Shown: positions 28,328-37,035 of the stretch, in pieces
Numbering within the stretch: the stretch's first letter is position 1
How the letters are laid out: each line of letters opens with the position of its first letter
Source: Lachnospiraceae bacterium UBA6987
Lineage (GTDB): Bacteria > Bacillota > Clostridia > Lachnospirales > Lachnospiraceae
Direction: 5' to 3'
DNA length: 38,338 nt
Assembly: GCA_002449955.1 (NCBI GenBank)
Contig: DJYD01000050.1
Location: forward strand, 1,686-40,023
The notes under the pieces: generated by a model
What the model was told of the DNA's origin: nothing
Databases searched by the model: none
What the model saw: the letters and a program-made list of their open reading frames with translations, nothing else
Made by a program: the position numbers and the translations under genes

Positions 28328-31300
28328 ATGAGCAAACGATTTTTAGCGATTATTCTTTGCGTGGCGATGTGTCTGTCACTGCCTCAGCGGACTTTTGCCG
28401 AAGATGGCGGTACGCCGGTGTTAGAAGAAACCTCTTTTGCCGAAACGGAGGAGGAGACCGTTTCTATTGAGCCGGCTGAAGAAACCATCTTTGCTGAGCT
28501 GGCTGAAGAATCTGCGTTAGAAGAAACAGTCTTTACCGGGACTGAAACAGAAAACGTGTCAGAAGAAACAGTCTTCACCGGGACTGAAACAGAAAACTTG
28601 TCAGAAGAAACGGTTCCTGCCGAGACTGAAAAAGAAACCGCAGCAGAAGAAACAGTTCCTACCGGGACGGCAGATGAGACCATGTCTGCAGAACCCTCGG
28701 CAGAAACAGAGGAGGAAAGCCCTGCTCTCCTGGAAGAGGAGAAGGAATCGTATGCAAAGGTGACAGGACTTGATTCGAGCGACCTGAAGCGCAGGAGAGA
28801 AGCGGGTGGAATCAACGCCGTTTTCGCTGATCCAGACGCTCCGCGGAAAAGCTTTGCCAATTTATCACAGCTGAAAAGTCTGTGTGAGAAAACATATAGT
28901 GCCGAAACCATCGCTTTCTGCACCATGGAAAGCGGCGAATTTGTCTTTACACAAAACTTAACGATTCCGAAGAACTTAATTGTTGTGTTCGGTATTAAGG
29001 AGAAAAGTACCTACGATTATACCACATTTGATGTAACGGTTCGGATTCCGGGCGGCGTGACGGTTACATTACAGGGGGAAATGGCTGCGGCATCCCTGAC
29101 GGTCGATGGTAAATTGATCATAGAGACGAATGCCTATTTGTCGGGCTATGAGTTTGAAGACCTATCCCTGACGGTCAATGGCAGTATTGAAAACAGCGGC
29201 GTGATCTTCGTCAATGAGATAAGCGGTCTCGACAATATTGTACAGAAGAACTTTACCTTATCCAGAATTGAGATAGATGCAAGCTGCAGCAGCGGCGATG
29301 AAATGATCAATCTGTTGGATTATTATGATGACCACCAGAGAATCTCTGTTTTCTACAACCTGACTTGCGAAGCGTCTGTCGATATTTCGGAAAAAATTAC
29401 CGTTCCATCAAATGTCAGTCTGGTTTTGAAGGGTGGAGGAACCATTCGCTCAAGCGGCCAGTTGATTGTGAAGGGCGAACTGTGGATCTATAACTATTCA
29501 AAATCAATCACCCTTACAATAGCCGGAGAGCTGAAAAACAGAAACAGTGTTTATATCGAGCATTTCATGGACTATTGCGGCAAGCTGAAGCTTCAAAGCG
29601 GAGGAAATTATACCGGCGACGGCGCACTGATGCTTTCAGCTTACAATGCGACCCTGAGTATTGCAGATATGCTGCCGGGGTTTGATTTATCCAAGTTTAC
29701 CCAATCGACGAGCGGCAGCTACACCAAACTTGAACTCAGCAATTATACCGAGCCCTGGGAAGACGGAGAGATATCTTCTTTTGAGGAACTGAAGGAGATG
29801 GTGGAGTCCGGCTGTACAGATCCCATAACAAAATATACGGGACCGAATCCTCTTGTGATTGAAGAGGATTTAACGATCAGCATGTCACAGAATATGCATA
29901 TTTATCCGGTGGATGTCGTTGTACCTGAGGGGGTGACATTTACCATCCATAGCTTTTTCAGCTGCCATAACCTTACCGTGCACGGCACGATGAATGCCTA
30001 CAGCAGTCTGATTTTGCGGCCGGGAGAAATAACGGACTTCTCCCGGGCAAATCCTAATACGGTAATTGTAGACGGCGCACTGAATCTGTACGGCTTTGAT
30101 TACTCCGCTGGCTATTATTCGGCTACCCTGGCGACAGAGTATTTAGTCGGAGAAGAGAATATTCATCGTCTGGGGCGGGACAATAGATTATTAATTACCA
30201 GAACCGTTGAGAATGAAGAGGCGCTGCGAACGCTTCTGTATGAAGCGCAAAGTGATTATAAAGAATGGAAGGAATATTGTCCGAGTGTCTACGACGACTT
30301 AAGCCTTGCCGGAGATCTGACGATTCCGCGCGGATGCTCGCTGGATCTCTATGGCGGTACGCTTACCGTACCGGATGGGGTTACGCTGACCATCTATGGC
30401 GGTATGGAGCTTTCCGGCGGCAAGGTAAATGTTCAGGGCAGCCTGATCAATGAAGGCAGCATCACGGTTTTTGAAGATGAGGGAGAGCAGATCCGCTTAA
30501 GCGACGACAGTTGTTATAATGGGGACGGATGGATCATGATATGGACTTCAGAGCTTAGTGCGAGACTGCCCGGATTTGATCTGTCAAATTATTTTGTATA
30601 CTATGGAAAATCTCAAAAAATTGTTCTGACGCGGTCCGAAGCGACGTACAACGAGATTGCGGCGGGCTCTGAGCCGCCGAAAGAAGTCTTCTATAAGGCA
30701 ACGGCACAGGTTGATTACCATCAGACTGAAGCCAGAACCATGCTGCAGTATGTTAACGACTTCCGTACAGGCGAGGAGGCTTACTACAATAGTTCGGATG
30801 GCGGTGTTGTCAGTCTGGTCGGGACGCTGAAGCCGCTCGAATACAGCTATTCGCTTGAAGAAATTGCCATGCAGCGAGCCGCCGAGATCGCGGTGCAGGC
30901 TCTTGGAAATCACTCGAGACCGAACGGACAGGGCTTTAGTTCCCTGATGTCCTCTGACGGGATTTGTTCAAACGGTGAGAACTTTGGGATATCCAGCTAT
31001 CCTTCGGTCTATCATTTCTATGAATCTTTACGCGAGGATGACCAGCCCTATGAGAGCCAGGGACACAGACGCAATATGCTCGGAAACTATAAGTACATGG
31101 GTGTGGGCTATGTTGAGTATTGCGGCTGGGGATTCCTGGTTCAGGAATTTGGCGGAAGCAGTGCGGTTGCCGGTACGGAAAGTGCTGCCGTGGACGGCAT
31201 GGTCGCTGCCGTTATAGAGGTGTCGAGCGGCAATGTTTACAGCTATAACAATGTAACCGCCGAACCGGAGGCGATCCAGCTTGCTCCCGGCGGAAGTACG

Positions 31301-32665
31301 GATATTCCGACAGTTTCTGCGGAGCTGTTCCTCGTGGATGATTTCATGCTGAACACCGACTCCCCTGTAGCGAGAGTCACGCCGGAGTGGGAGATCGATA
31401 ATACTGAAATTGCCGAGGTCCGGGATGGAAAGATCATCGGAATTGCTGATGGAGAAACGACCCTGAAGGGGACCGCCTTCGGGCAGGAGGTCACGGCTCC
31501 GCTTATTGTGAGCTCGTCCGGTGTTAATGCCCCTGTGATCACAAAGCAGCCGGCTGATCATAAAGCGGAACTTGGTGCAGATGTCACTTTGCAGGTGACG
31601 GCTTCAGGCAGTGCTCTGCGTTACCAGTGGTATTACCGGCTGAAGGATGGAGCAGACTGGAAGGAGATGCCTTCTGATAGTGCTAAGACCGACAAGCTGT
31701 CTTTCAAAGCTTTGGCAAACTATAACAATTGCGATTTCCGCTGTGTTGTGCAGAATGTAGCCGGGACGGCGACATCCAAGGCGGTGCGTTTGACGATTAG
31801 TGCGAAGTTGAATAAGAGCTCTCTGCTTCTTCCGTATTTCCGCACCGAGACCCTGAAATTGATGCAGGCGGACGGCACCGGGGCTTCGGCTTACTGGAGC
31901 AGCAGCAACACAAGCATTCTTGCTGTTGGCCCTGACGGCACGCTTAAACCGAAGAAATGTGGTGTCGTGACCGTAAAGGCAACGGCCGGCGACGGCCGTG
32001 TCACCGCTTCCTGCAAGGTGCGGGTGATTTTCTCGGATGTGCAGACAAGCTCCAAATATTATTATAAGCCGGTCTACTGGGCCTTTGATAACGGGATTAC
32101 GCAAGGCTACACAAGCGGTGACAATGCCGGGAAATTCGGTGTCGGGCTAAATTGTGTCAGAAAGGACTTTGTCCTGTTCCTGTACCGGATGGCTGGAAAG
32201 CCGACGGTCAGTGATGCTGAACTGGCGGATCTGGAGAAGACTTTCTCCGATGTTTCCGGGCTCAGCCTGACCTTCCGCAGCGCTATTGCCTGGGCCTTAA
32301 AGAAGGGAATCACCAAGGGTTATACTTCCGGCAAATATGCAGGCCAGTTCGGTATTGAGAAAGAGATCACCAGGCGGGAAGCTCTGATCATGATCTGGCG
32401 GTATATCGGCAAGGAAGCCCCCTCCAGTGCAGGCATCACGGCGGCAAGAAGCTTTAAGGATGTGAAAGGCGTTTATAAAGAATCCACCGACTCCTTTAAA
32501 GCCATTGCCTGGGCCGCCGGAACAGGCGTTACCAAGGGGTACACCAAAACCAGTTCGCTGCCGGCAGGACACGAAAAGGAACCGATCCCCTGCTTTGGCT
32601 GTGACTTCAGCTGCCTGCGAGAGGATATGATCGTCTTCCTCTACCGGACAGCAAATCTGAAATAA
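28328..32665 (+). CDS. Secreted CAP-domain surface protein with SLH-like anchor
   Basis: A 1445-residue exported protein. The start at 28328 has AAGGAG upstream and gives a signal peptide ending RTFA (residues 1-26); the frame is open upstream to 28241 but without a site. Order: acidic Glu/Thr stalk with 14-residue repeats (about 30-140); four beta-solenoid-like modules (about 170-770), each with strands such as LTIPRGCSLDLYGG and two ending in LPGFDLS; a CAP (SCP/PR-1) domain (about 795-947) with NHSRP, GENFG and GHRRNMLG, which carry the usual His/Glu residues; a BIG2-like segment; an Ig-like domain (PVITKQPADHKAELGADV); a second BIG2-like domain; three SLH-like repeats (about 1235-1445). 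It should sit on the cell surface. The CAP domain may bind lipids or act on peptides; the solenoid part suggests glycan or protein contact. It shares the anchor type with the giant protein at 2339. Confidence 0.93.
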   Translation: MSKRFLAIILCVAMCLSLPQRTFAEDGGTPVLEETSFAETEEETVSIEPAEETIFAELAEESALEETVFTGTETENVSEETVFTGTETENLSEETVPAETEKETAAEETVPTGTADETMSAEPSAETEEESPALLEEEKESYAKVTGLDSSDLKRRREAGGINAVFADPDAPRKSFANLSQLKSLCEKTYSAETIAFCTMESGEFVFTQNLTIPKNLIVVFGIKEKSTYDYTTFDVTVRIPGGVTVTLQGEMAAASLTVDGKLIIETNAYLSGYEFEDLSLTVNGSIENSGVIFVNEISGLDNIVQKNFTLSRIEIDASCSSGDEMINLLDYYDDHQRISVFYNLTCEASVDISEKITVPSNVSLVLKGGGTIRSSGQLIVKGELWIYNYSKSITLTIAGELKNRNSVYIEHFMDYCGKLKLQSGGNYTGDGALMLSAYNATLSIADMLPGFDLSKFTQSTSGSYTKLELSNYTEPWEDGEISSFEELKEMVESGCTDPITKYTGPNPLVIEEDLTISMSQNMHIYPVDVVVPEGVTFTIHSFFSCHNLTVHGTMNAYSSLILRPGEITDFSRANPNTVIVDGALNLYGFDYSAGYYSATLATEYLVGEENIHRLGRDNRLLITRTVENEEALRTLLYEAQSDYKEWKEYCPSVYDDLSLAGDLTIPRGCSLDLYGGTLTVPDGVTLTIYGGMELSGGKVNVQGSLINEGSITVFEDEGEQIRLSDDSCYNGDGWIMIWTSELSARLPGFDLSNYFVYYGKSQKIVLTRSEATYNEIAAGSEPPKEVFYKATAQVDYHQTEARTMLQYVNDFRTGEEAYYNSSDGGVVSLVGTLKPLEYSYSLEEIAMQRAAEIAVQALGNHSRPNGQGFSSLMSSDGICSNGENFGISSYPSVYHFYESLREDDQPYESQGHRRNMLGNYKYMGVGYVEYCGWGFLVQEFGGSSAVAGTESAAVDGMVAAVIEVSSGNVYSYNNVTAEPEAIQLAPGGSTDIPTVSAELFLVDDFMLNTDSPVARVTPEWEIDNTEIAEVRDGKIIGIADGETTLKGTAFGQEVTAPLIVSSSGVNAPVITKQPADHKAELGADVTLQVTASGSALRYQWYYRLKDGADWKEMPSDSAKTDKLSFKALANYNNCDFRCVVQNVAGTATSKAVRLTISAKLNKSSLLLPYFRTETLKLMQADGTGASAYWSSSNTSILAVGPDGTLKPKKCGVVTVKATAGDGRVTASCKVRVIFSDVQTSSKYYYKPVYWAFDNGITQGYTSGDNAGKFGVGLNCVRKDFVLFLYRMAGKPTVSDAELADLEKTFSDVSGLSLTFRSAIAWALKKGITKGYTSGKYAGQFGIEKEITRREALIMIWRYIGKEAPSSAGITAARSFKDVKGVYKESTDSFKAIAWAAGTGVTKGYTKTSSLPAGHEKEPIPCFGCDFSCLREDMIVFLYRTANLK
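28517..28684 (+). repeat. Four tandem 42-bp coding repeats
   Basis: Units begin at 28517, 28559, 28601 and 28643, each encoding 14 residues of the type (S)EETVFTGTETEN(L). The first two are almost identical in DNA, the last two more diverged, so the array has grown recently at its 5' side. Confidence 0.85.
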
Positions 32666-32674
32666 ACAGGCAGC

Positions 32675-32706
32675 AAGCGGCCGGGTCCATATGGACCCGG
32701 CCGCTT
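32675..32706 (+). terminator. Perfect 32-bp palindromic terminator
   Basis: Bases 32675-32690 are fully complementary to 32691-32706; the core of the stem equals the terminator at 9646-9680. It begins 10 bases after the stop of the surface protein gene. The following T run is interrupted (TTTGTGTTT). Confidence 0.85.
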
Positions 32707-32761
32707 TGTGTTTGGCGTGCTCAACATATCTGCGATACGCGTTAAAGAGTGATCTCTGGCG

Positions 32762-34645
32762 TTATCCCTGCAGCAGCTGTTCTTTATTGTACTGCAGCAT
32801 ATACAGGCGGTAATAGTTGCCTTTCTTGTGCAGCAGCTCCTGATGATTGCCCTGCTCGATGATCTGCCCGTGGGAGAGCACGATAATGTTGTCGGCGTGC
32901 TGGATGGTGGACAGCCTGTGGGCGACGATCAGCATGGTGCCGATGTTCCGCATCCTGGTCAGGGAATCCTGGATCAGGACTTCGGTTTCGGTATCGATAT
33001 TGGCCGTTGCTTCATCCAGGATCATGATCTCGGGACGGTGGATGACAGTCCTTGCAAAGGAGAGAAGCTGGCGCTGACCGGCGGAGAAGTTGTTGCCGCG
33101 CTCACGGACCACTTCCTCGAGCCCGCCGTCAAGCTTGCTGATGAAGCTGTCCGCATTCACATAGCGGCAGGCTTCCCAGACCTCGTCATCCGAGAAATCG
33201 TCACGCAGAACAATATTGCTGCGGATGGTGCCGGAGAAGAGGAAAACGTCCTGCAGCATCTGGCCGAAGTGGCGGCGCAGCGAGGCGATCTTGATATGGC
33301 GGATGTCGATGCCGTCGATCAGGATCTGTCCCTTCTGGATGTCATAGTTACGGACAATTAACGACAGAATGGTGCTCTTGCCGGAACCGGTGGAGCCGAC
33401 GAGGGCGACCGTGTCCTTGGCGTTGACATGGAAGGAAACGCCCTTGAGGACCCATTCATCCTTCTTGTAGGCAAACCAGACGTCCTTAAACTCGATCTCT
33501 CCGCGGATCTCCTTCAGCTCTATGGCATCCGGTTCATCCACAACTTCCGGCTTCATATCCATCACAGTGAAGATCTTTTCAGCCGAAGCAAAGGCGGACT
33601 GGAGCATGTTGAACTGCTCGGCCAGGGTCTGGATCGGGTTGAAGAATTTGGAGATGTACAGGTAGAAGGAAACTACGGTGCCGCCGGTGATCACCTGACC
33701 CATGAAGCTCGTATTTTTGATGATGCCGCGGCTGCCCAGATAGAAGAGGCAGAGCACGGCGGAAATGTTCAGCATGTAGACCATGGGCCGGAAAATGCCG
33801 AAGACGAAGATCTGCTTTTGCTTGGCGCTCTTCAGCTTTTTGCTCTTTTCGAGGAATTCCTGCATCTTGCGTTCTTCGCGGTTGTAGATCTGCGTGACCT
33901 TGATGCCGGAAAGGTTCTCGCTGAGGTAGGTGTTGATATCCGTGGTCCCATCCTTCACCCTGCGGTAGGCACGCCTCGAGAACTTGCGGAAGATCACCGT
34001 GAAGAGCACGAGGAACGGCACGAAGCACAGCACCATGAGCGTCAGCTCGAGGTTCAGCAGGAACATGGCGACAAGCACACCGATGATGACAAGTGCATTC
34101 CTCACCATGGTGACCAGGATGTTCGTGAACATGAAGGAGATGGCATTCGTATCGTTGCACTCACGGGTGACCAGCTTACCGACCGGAATGTTATTGAGCT
34201 GGGCGTGCGAAAGACTTTCGATGTGCGTAAACAGTTCCTTTCGCATGGTGGAAAGGATCTTCTGCCCGGTCTTCTGCAGCATCACGGACTGGATATAGGT
34301 GCAGACCATGGATAAAAGCAGCAGCATGGCATAGAAGATAACGCGGCGGTAAAGCTCGGGCAGCTCGAAGTCGGTTTTGATCATCTCTTCGATGCCGCCG
34401 ATGATAGTCGGCGAGAGCAGATCGTAGCCGATGGAAAGCAGCATGATGAAGAAGATGATCGCGAACTCTGCTTTGTAAGGCTTTACGTACCTGAGCAGAC
34501 GGGAGATGATCTCCTTGTCAGGAATATTGCGGTCGAAGCCGATGGCTTCTTTTTTATCCTTCATCGTGACGTAAGCCACCACGAAAGCTACCGAGAAAAC
34601 ACCGATGATTGCGCCGACGATCAGAAGAGGCAGATACTCACGCAT
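32762..34645 (-). CDS. ABC exporter half-transporter, canonical NBD
   Basis: A 627-residue type IV ABC half-exporter: short N-terminal membrane stretch, six-helix membrane domain (about 45-345) and nucleotide-binding domain. Walker A is VGSTGSGKST, the signature is FSAGQRQ and Walker B is IMILDEATANID with the catalytic Glu present. The start at 34645 is chosen for AAGGAGGTGAG directly upstream; the frame is open further to 34726 inside the partner gene. The two genes overlap by 8 bases. Together they form a heterodimeric multidrug- or lipid-type exporter of the MdlAB/BmrCD layout. The extra N-terminal membrane segment (LLIVGAIIGVFSVAFVVAYV) is unlike minimal family members. Substrate unknown. 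Confidence 0.93.
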   Translation of the reverse strand: MREYLPLLIVGAIIGVFSVAFVVAYVTMKDKKEAIGFDRNIPDKEIISRLLRYVKPYKAEFAIIFFIMLLSIGYDLLSPTIIGGIEEMIKTDFELPELYRRVIFYAMLLLLSMVCTYIQSVMLQKTGQKILSTMRKELFTHIESLSHAQLNNIPVGKLVTRECNDTNAISFMFTNILVTMVRNALVIIGVLVAMFLLNLELTLMVLCFVPFLVLFTVIFRKFSRRAYRRVKDGTTDINTYLSENLSGIKVTQIYNREERKMQEFLEKSKKLKSAKQKQIFVFGIFRPMVYMLNISAVLCLFYLGSRGIIKNTSFMGQVITGGTVVSFYLYISKFFNPIQTLAEQFNMLQSAFASAEKIFTVMDMKPEVVDEPDAIELKEIRGEIEFKDVWFAYKKDEWVLKGVSFHVNAKDTVALVGSTGSGKSTILSLIVRNYDIQKGQILIDGIDIRHIKIASLRRHFGQMLQDVFLFSGTIRSNIVLRDDFSDDEVWEACRYVNADSFISKLDGGLEEVVRERGNNFSAGQRQLLSFARTVIHRPEIMILDEATANIDTETEVLIQDSLTRMRNIGTMLIVAHRLSTIQHADNIIVLSHGQIIEQGNHQELLHKKGNYYRLYMLQYNKEQLLQG

Positions 34646-36419
34646 TCTGCTCACCTCCTTCCTCTTCGAGCTTCTGCAGCTCGACCATGGTCCGGTAGGA
34701 CGGGCAGGAGCGAAGAAGGGATTCATGGCTGCCGACCGCCTCGATGCGGCCGTCCTCTACCAGAATGATCTTATCCATCTGTTCGATGGTGGAGATCCGG
34801 TGCGCGATCAGGATGGTGGTCTTGCCGGCACGGGTCTTTTTCAGGTTCTCTAAAATGATGCGCTCCGTCTTGGTATCGACGGCCGAAACGGAATCGTCCA
34901 GGATCAGGATCGGCGCATCCTTCATCAGAGCTCTCGCGATGGAGATGCGCTGCTTCTGGCCGCCGGAGATGGTCACGCCGCGTTCACCGAGCACCGTCTC
35001 ATAACGGTCGGCGAATTCCTTGATGTTGCCGTCGACGTCGGCAAGCACTGCGGCTTCCTCCACGGCGGTATCTTCGGCGTCATCGACCGCAAAGGCGATA
35101 TTTCGCGCAATGGTGTCGCTGAACAGGAAGTTGTCCTGAGGAACATAGGCGGCAGCGGCACGCACGTCATGGATCGGCACGCTGTTTACGTCGCGTCCGT
35201 CGATGAAGATCGTGCCGTCCGGCACATTGTAGGTGCGCAGGATCAGGTCCACGATGGTGGTCTTGCCGGAACCGGTGCGCCCGACCAGACCCACGTTCTC
35301 CCCGGCGCCTATGGTGAAGCTGACATCCTTTAAGACGTCATATTCTCCGTCGGGATAGCGGAAGGTCAGGTGGCGCATCTCGATCTCGCCCTTTACCTCG
35401 GGCATTTCGGATACGTCTTCGCGGTCTTTCACATCCTGCGGAGCGTCGATCAGTTCGCTGATGCGGTGCAGGGAAGCCTTGCCGCGGCTCGTCATGTCGA
35501 TCAGTTCGGAGATCGCCATGATGGGCCAGACGATGGAGGTGAAATAGCCGATGAATTCCATCAGCTGACCGGCATTGAAGATGCCTTCGTGCACCAGGTA
35601 GCCGCCGTAGCCGAGGATGACGCAGATGACCGATTCCACAAACAGGGTGACAAGAATGCGGAGTGTCACGGCCGTACGCACAAATCTGACGTTGGCTTCT
35701 TCATTTTCCTCATTCAGTTTGCCGAAGGCCATCAGCTCTTTGGTTTCCTTAACGAAGGCCTTGATAACGGCTATGCCGGAGAAGCTTTCCTGAGAGAAAT
35801 CCGACAGCTGTGAGAAAGCGGCCTGGCGGCGGTCCCAGCGGCGGGTCATCTCCTTGCCGACGATGGAACTGGAGATGAGCAGGAGTGCCATGGGGACCAG
35901 GGCGAACAGCGTCAGCCGGACATCCATGCGTCCCATGCGCCAGATGGAAAAACAGCCGAGCAGCAGCGCGTCGAAAAAGAGCAGCATGCCGCTGCCATAG
36001 CAGTCCTGCACCGTTTCCAGATCGTTGGTGAACAGGCTCATGAGGTCGCCGACCTTGTGGATCTGATAGTATTGCTGAGAAAGATCCTTGGCATGGCTGA
36101 ACATTTCATTGCGGATATCCGTCTCCACCTTGATTGCCGATCCGAAGAAACAGATGCGCCAGAAAAAACGCCCGGCAACGATGGCCAGGATGATCTTGAC
36201 CATCGGCAGACAGACGTGGTCCAGCAGAAAATCCATATCGAAGGGGAGCTGTACACCGTCCACGACGACATAGCCTTCATTGATGCCGTTGATGACCGAA
36301 GCATAAATGTTCGGGATCAGCAGCTGAAGATAGTCCACCATGGCCAGGGTCAGCATACCCATGATGATCCAACCCAGGTACTTCAGGTAGTACTTGTTGA
36401 TGTGTTTGCCAAATATCAT
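34638..36419 (-). CDS. ABC exporter half-transporter, degenerate NBD
   Basis: A 593-residue type IV ABC half-exporter, first gene of the pair. Six membrane helices (about 15-300) are followed by an NBD with Walker A GLVGRTGSGKTT, signature ISGGQKQRIS, and Walker B ILILDDSVSAVD. The catalytic Glu after Walker B is replaced by Asp, the mark of the non-hydrolysing site of heterodimeric exporters. The signature of this subunit is canonical and serves the active site with the partner's Walker A. AGGAGG precedes the ATG at a spacing of about 11 bases. No clear promoter is seen in the 180 bases upstream. Confidence 0.93.
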   Translation of the reverse strand: MIFGKHINKYYLKYLGWIIMGMLTLAMVDYLQLLIPNIYASVINGINEGYVVVDGVQLPFDMDFLLDHVCLPMVKIILAIVAGRFFWRICFFGSAIKVETDIRNEMFSHAKDLSQQYYQIHKVGDLMSLFTNDLETVQDCYGSGMLLFFDALLLGCFSIWRMGRMDVRLTLFALVPMALLLISSSIVGKEMTRRWDRRQAAFSQLSDFSQESFSGIAVIKAFVKETKELMAFGKLNEENEEANVRFVRTAVTLRILVTLFVESVICVILGYGGYLVHEGIFNAGQLMEFIGYFTSIVWPIMAISELIDMTSRGKASLHRISELIDAPQDVKDREDVSEMPEVKGEIEMRHLTFRYPDGEYDVLKDVSFTIGAGENVGLVGRTGSGKTTIVDLILRTYNVPDGTIFIDGRDVNSVPIHDVRAAAAYVPQDNFLFSDTIARNIAFAVDDAEDTAVEEAAVLADVDGNIKEFADRYETVLGERGVTISGGQKQRISIARALMKDAPILILDDSVSAVDTKTERIILENLKKTRAGKTTILIAHRISTIEQMDKIILVEDGRIEAVGSHESLLRSCPSYRTMVELQKLEEEGGEQNA

Positions 36420-36538
36420 TTGGGGAATAACCTCCTGATCACTCTATCCGGCAAGGGAGAGGGGCAGCCTTCAGGCTGAACAAAGAAGGAACAGTTTGAC
36501 GCGGGGGGCGGAAAGCACCGGCGTCCGGTCAAAAGCTG

Positions 36539-36579
36539 AAAAAAACGCCGCCGCTTCTCAGGGTTTGGGACGCGGCGGC
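36539..36579 (-). terminator. Rho-independent terminator of the DUF1858 gene
   Basis: On the minus strand GCCGCCGC pairs with GCGGCGGC (36579-36572 with 36554-36547), followed by a G and seven T residues (complement of A at 36539-36545). Confidence 0.88.
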
Positions 36580-36602
36580 ACCTGTCAGAGAACAGATAAA
36601 GA

Positions 36603-36806
36603 TTACTGCTTCACTGAGAAATATTCTTTCAGCGCGTTCACAACCTGTTCAGGGTCCATCGCGTGGACGGCGCAGGCCTCTTCAATTGTTTCCATCTGGG
36701 AAGCCGGGCATCCGACGCAGTGCATGCCGGCACCCATAAGGATAGCCGCGCAGCCGAAATCTTCGCGAAGCAGATCGCCGATCATGGTATCTTTCGTAAT
36801 TTCCAT
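36603..36806 (-). CDS. DUF1858 domain protein
   Basis: A 67-residue protein consisting of one DUF1858 domain. The hallmark is MHCVGCPASQMETIEEAC, a CxxC motif in a helical small fold; MIGDLLREDFGCAAILMGAG precedes it. Such domains also occur fused to hybrid-cluster or redox proteins and are thought to help sense or handle redox or metal cofactors; the function of free copies is unknown. AGGAGG precedes the ATG. It has a good own promoter and its own terminator, so it is a single-gene unit, set between the ABC exporter and phosphofructokinase genes. Confidence 0.9.
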   Translation of the reverse strand: MEITKDTMIGDLLREDFGCAAILMGAGMHCVGCPASQMETIEEACAVHAMDPEQVVNALKEYFSVKQ

Positions 36807-36839
36807 TATAAAAACCTCCTGTGATGACTCACGAGGGCA

Positions 36840-36868
36840 AGTATACTTTATTAAATAGAAAAGTGCAA
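36840..36868 (-). promoter_or_regulatory. Promoter of the DUF1858 gene
   Basis: On the minus strand: TTGCAC (36868-36863), a 17-base spacer and TATACT (36845-36840). Confidence 0.65.
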
Positions 36869-36923
36869 TATGTTAATAATAGAAAATACAGGCTTGAATT
36901 CGGCAGGTTTTCGGATTTCGGGC

Positions 36924-36952
36924 TTGCGCAGAAAAAAACTCCGTGTTATAGT
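36924..36952 (+). promoter_or_regulatory. Candidate promoter of the phosphofructokinase gene
   Basis: TTGCGC (36924-36929), a 17-base spacer and TATAGT (36947-36952). It leaves a leader of about 80 bases. Confidence 0.5.
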
Positions 36953-37035
36953 ATGGACTGTTAAAAATTTAACGCCCGCGGCGTGCTGCCCGGGACTGCG
37001 TTTTTGCAGGGAGCAGAGAAGAAGAGGTAGATGAT

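Noticed and set aside
33428..34315. Plus-strand frame of 295 codons opposite the ABC exporter gene
   Set aside because: Antisense shadow, very rich in His, Asp and Glu, without a binding site or family resemblance.
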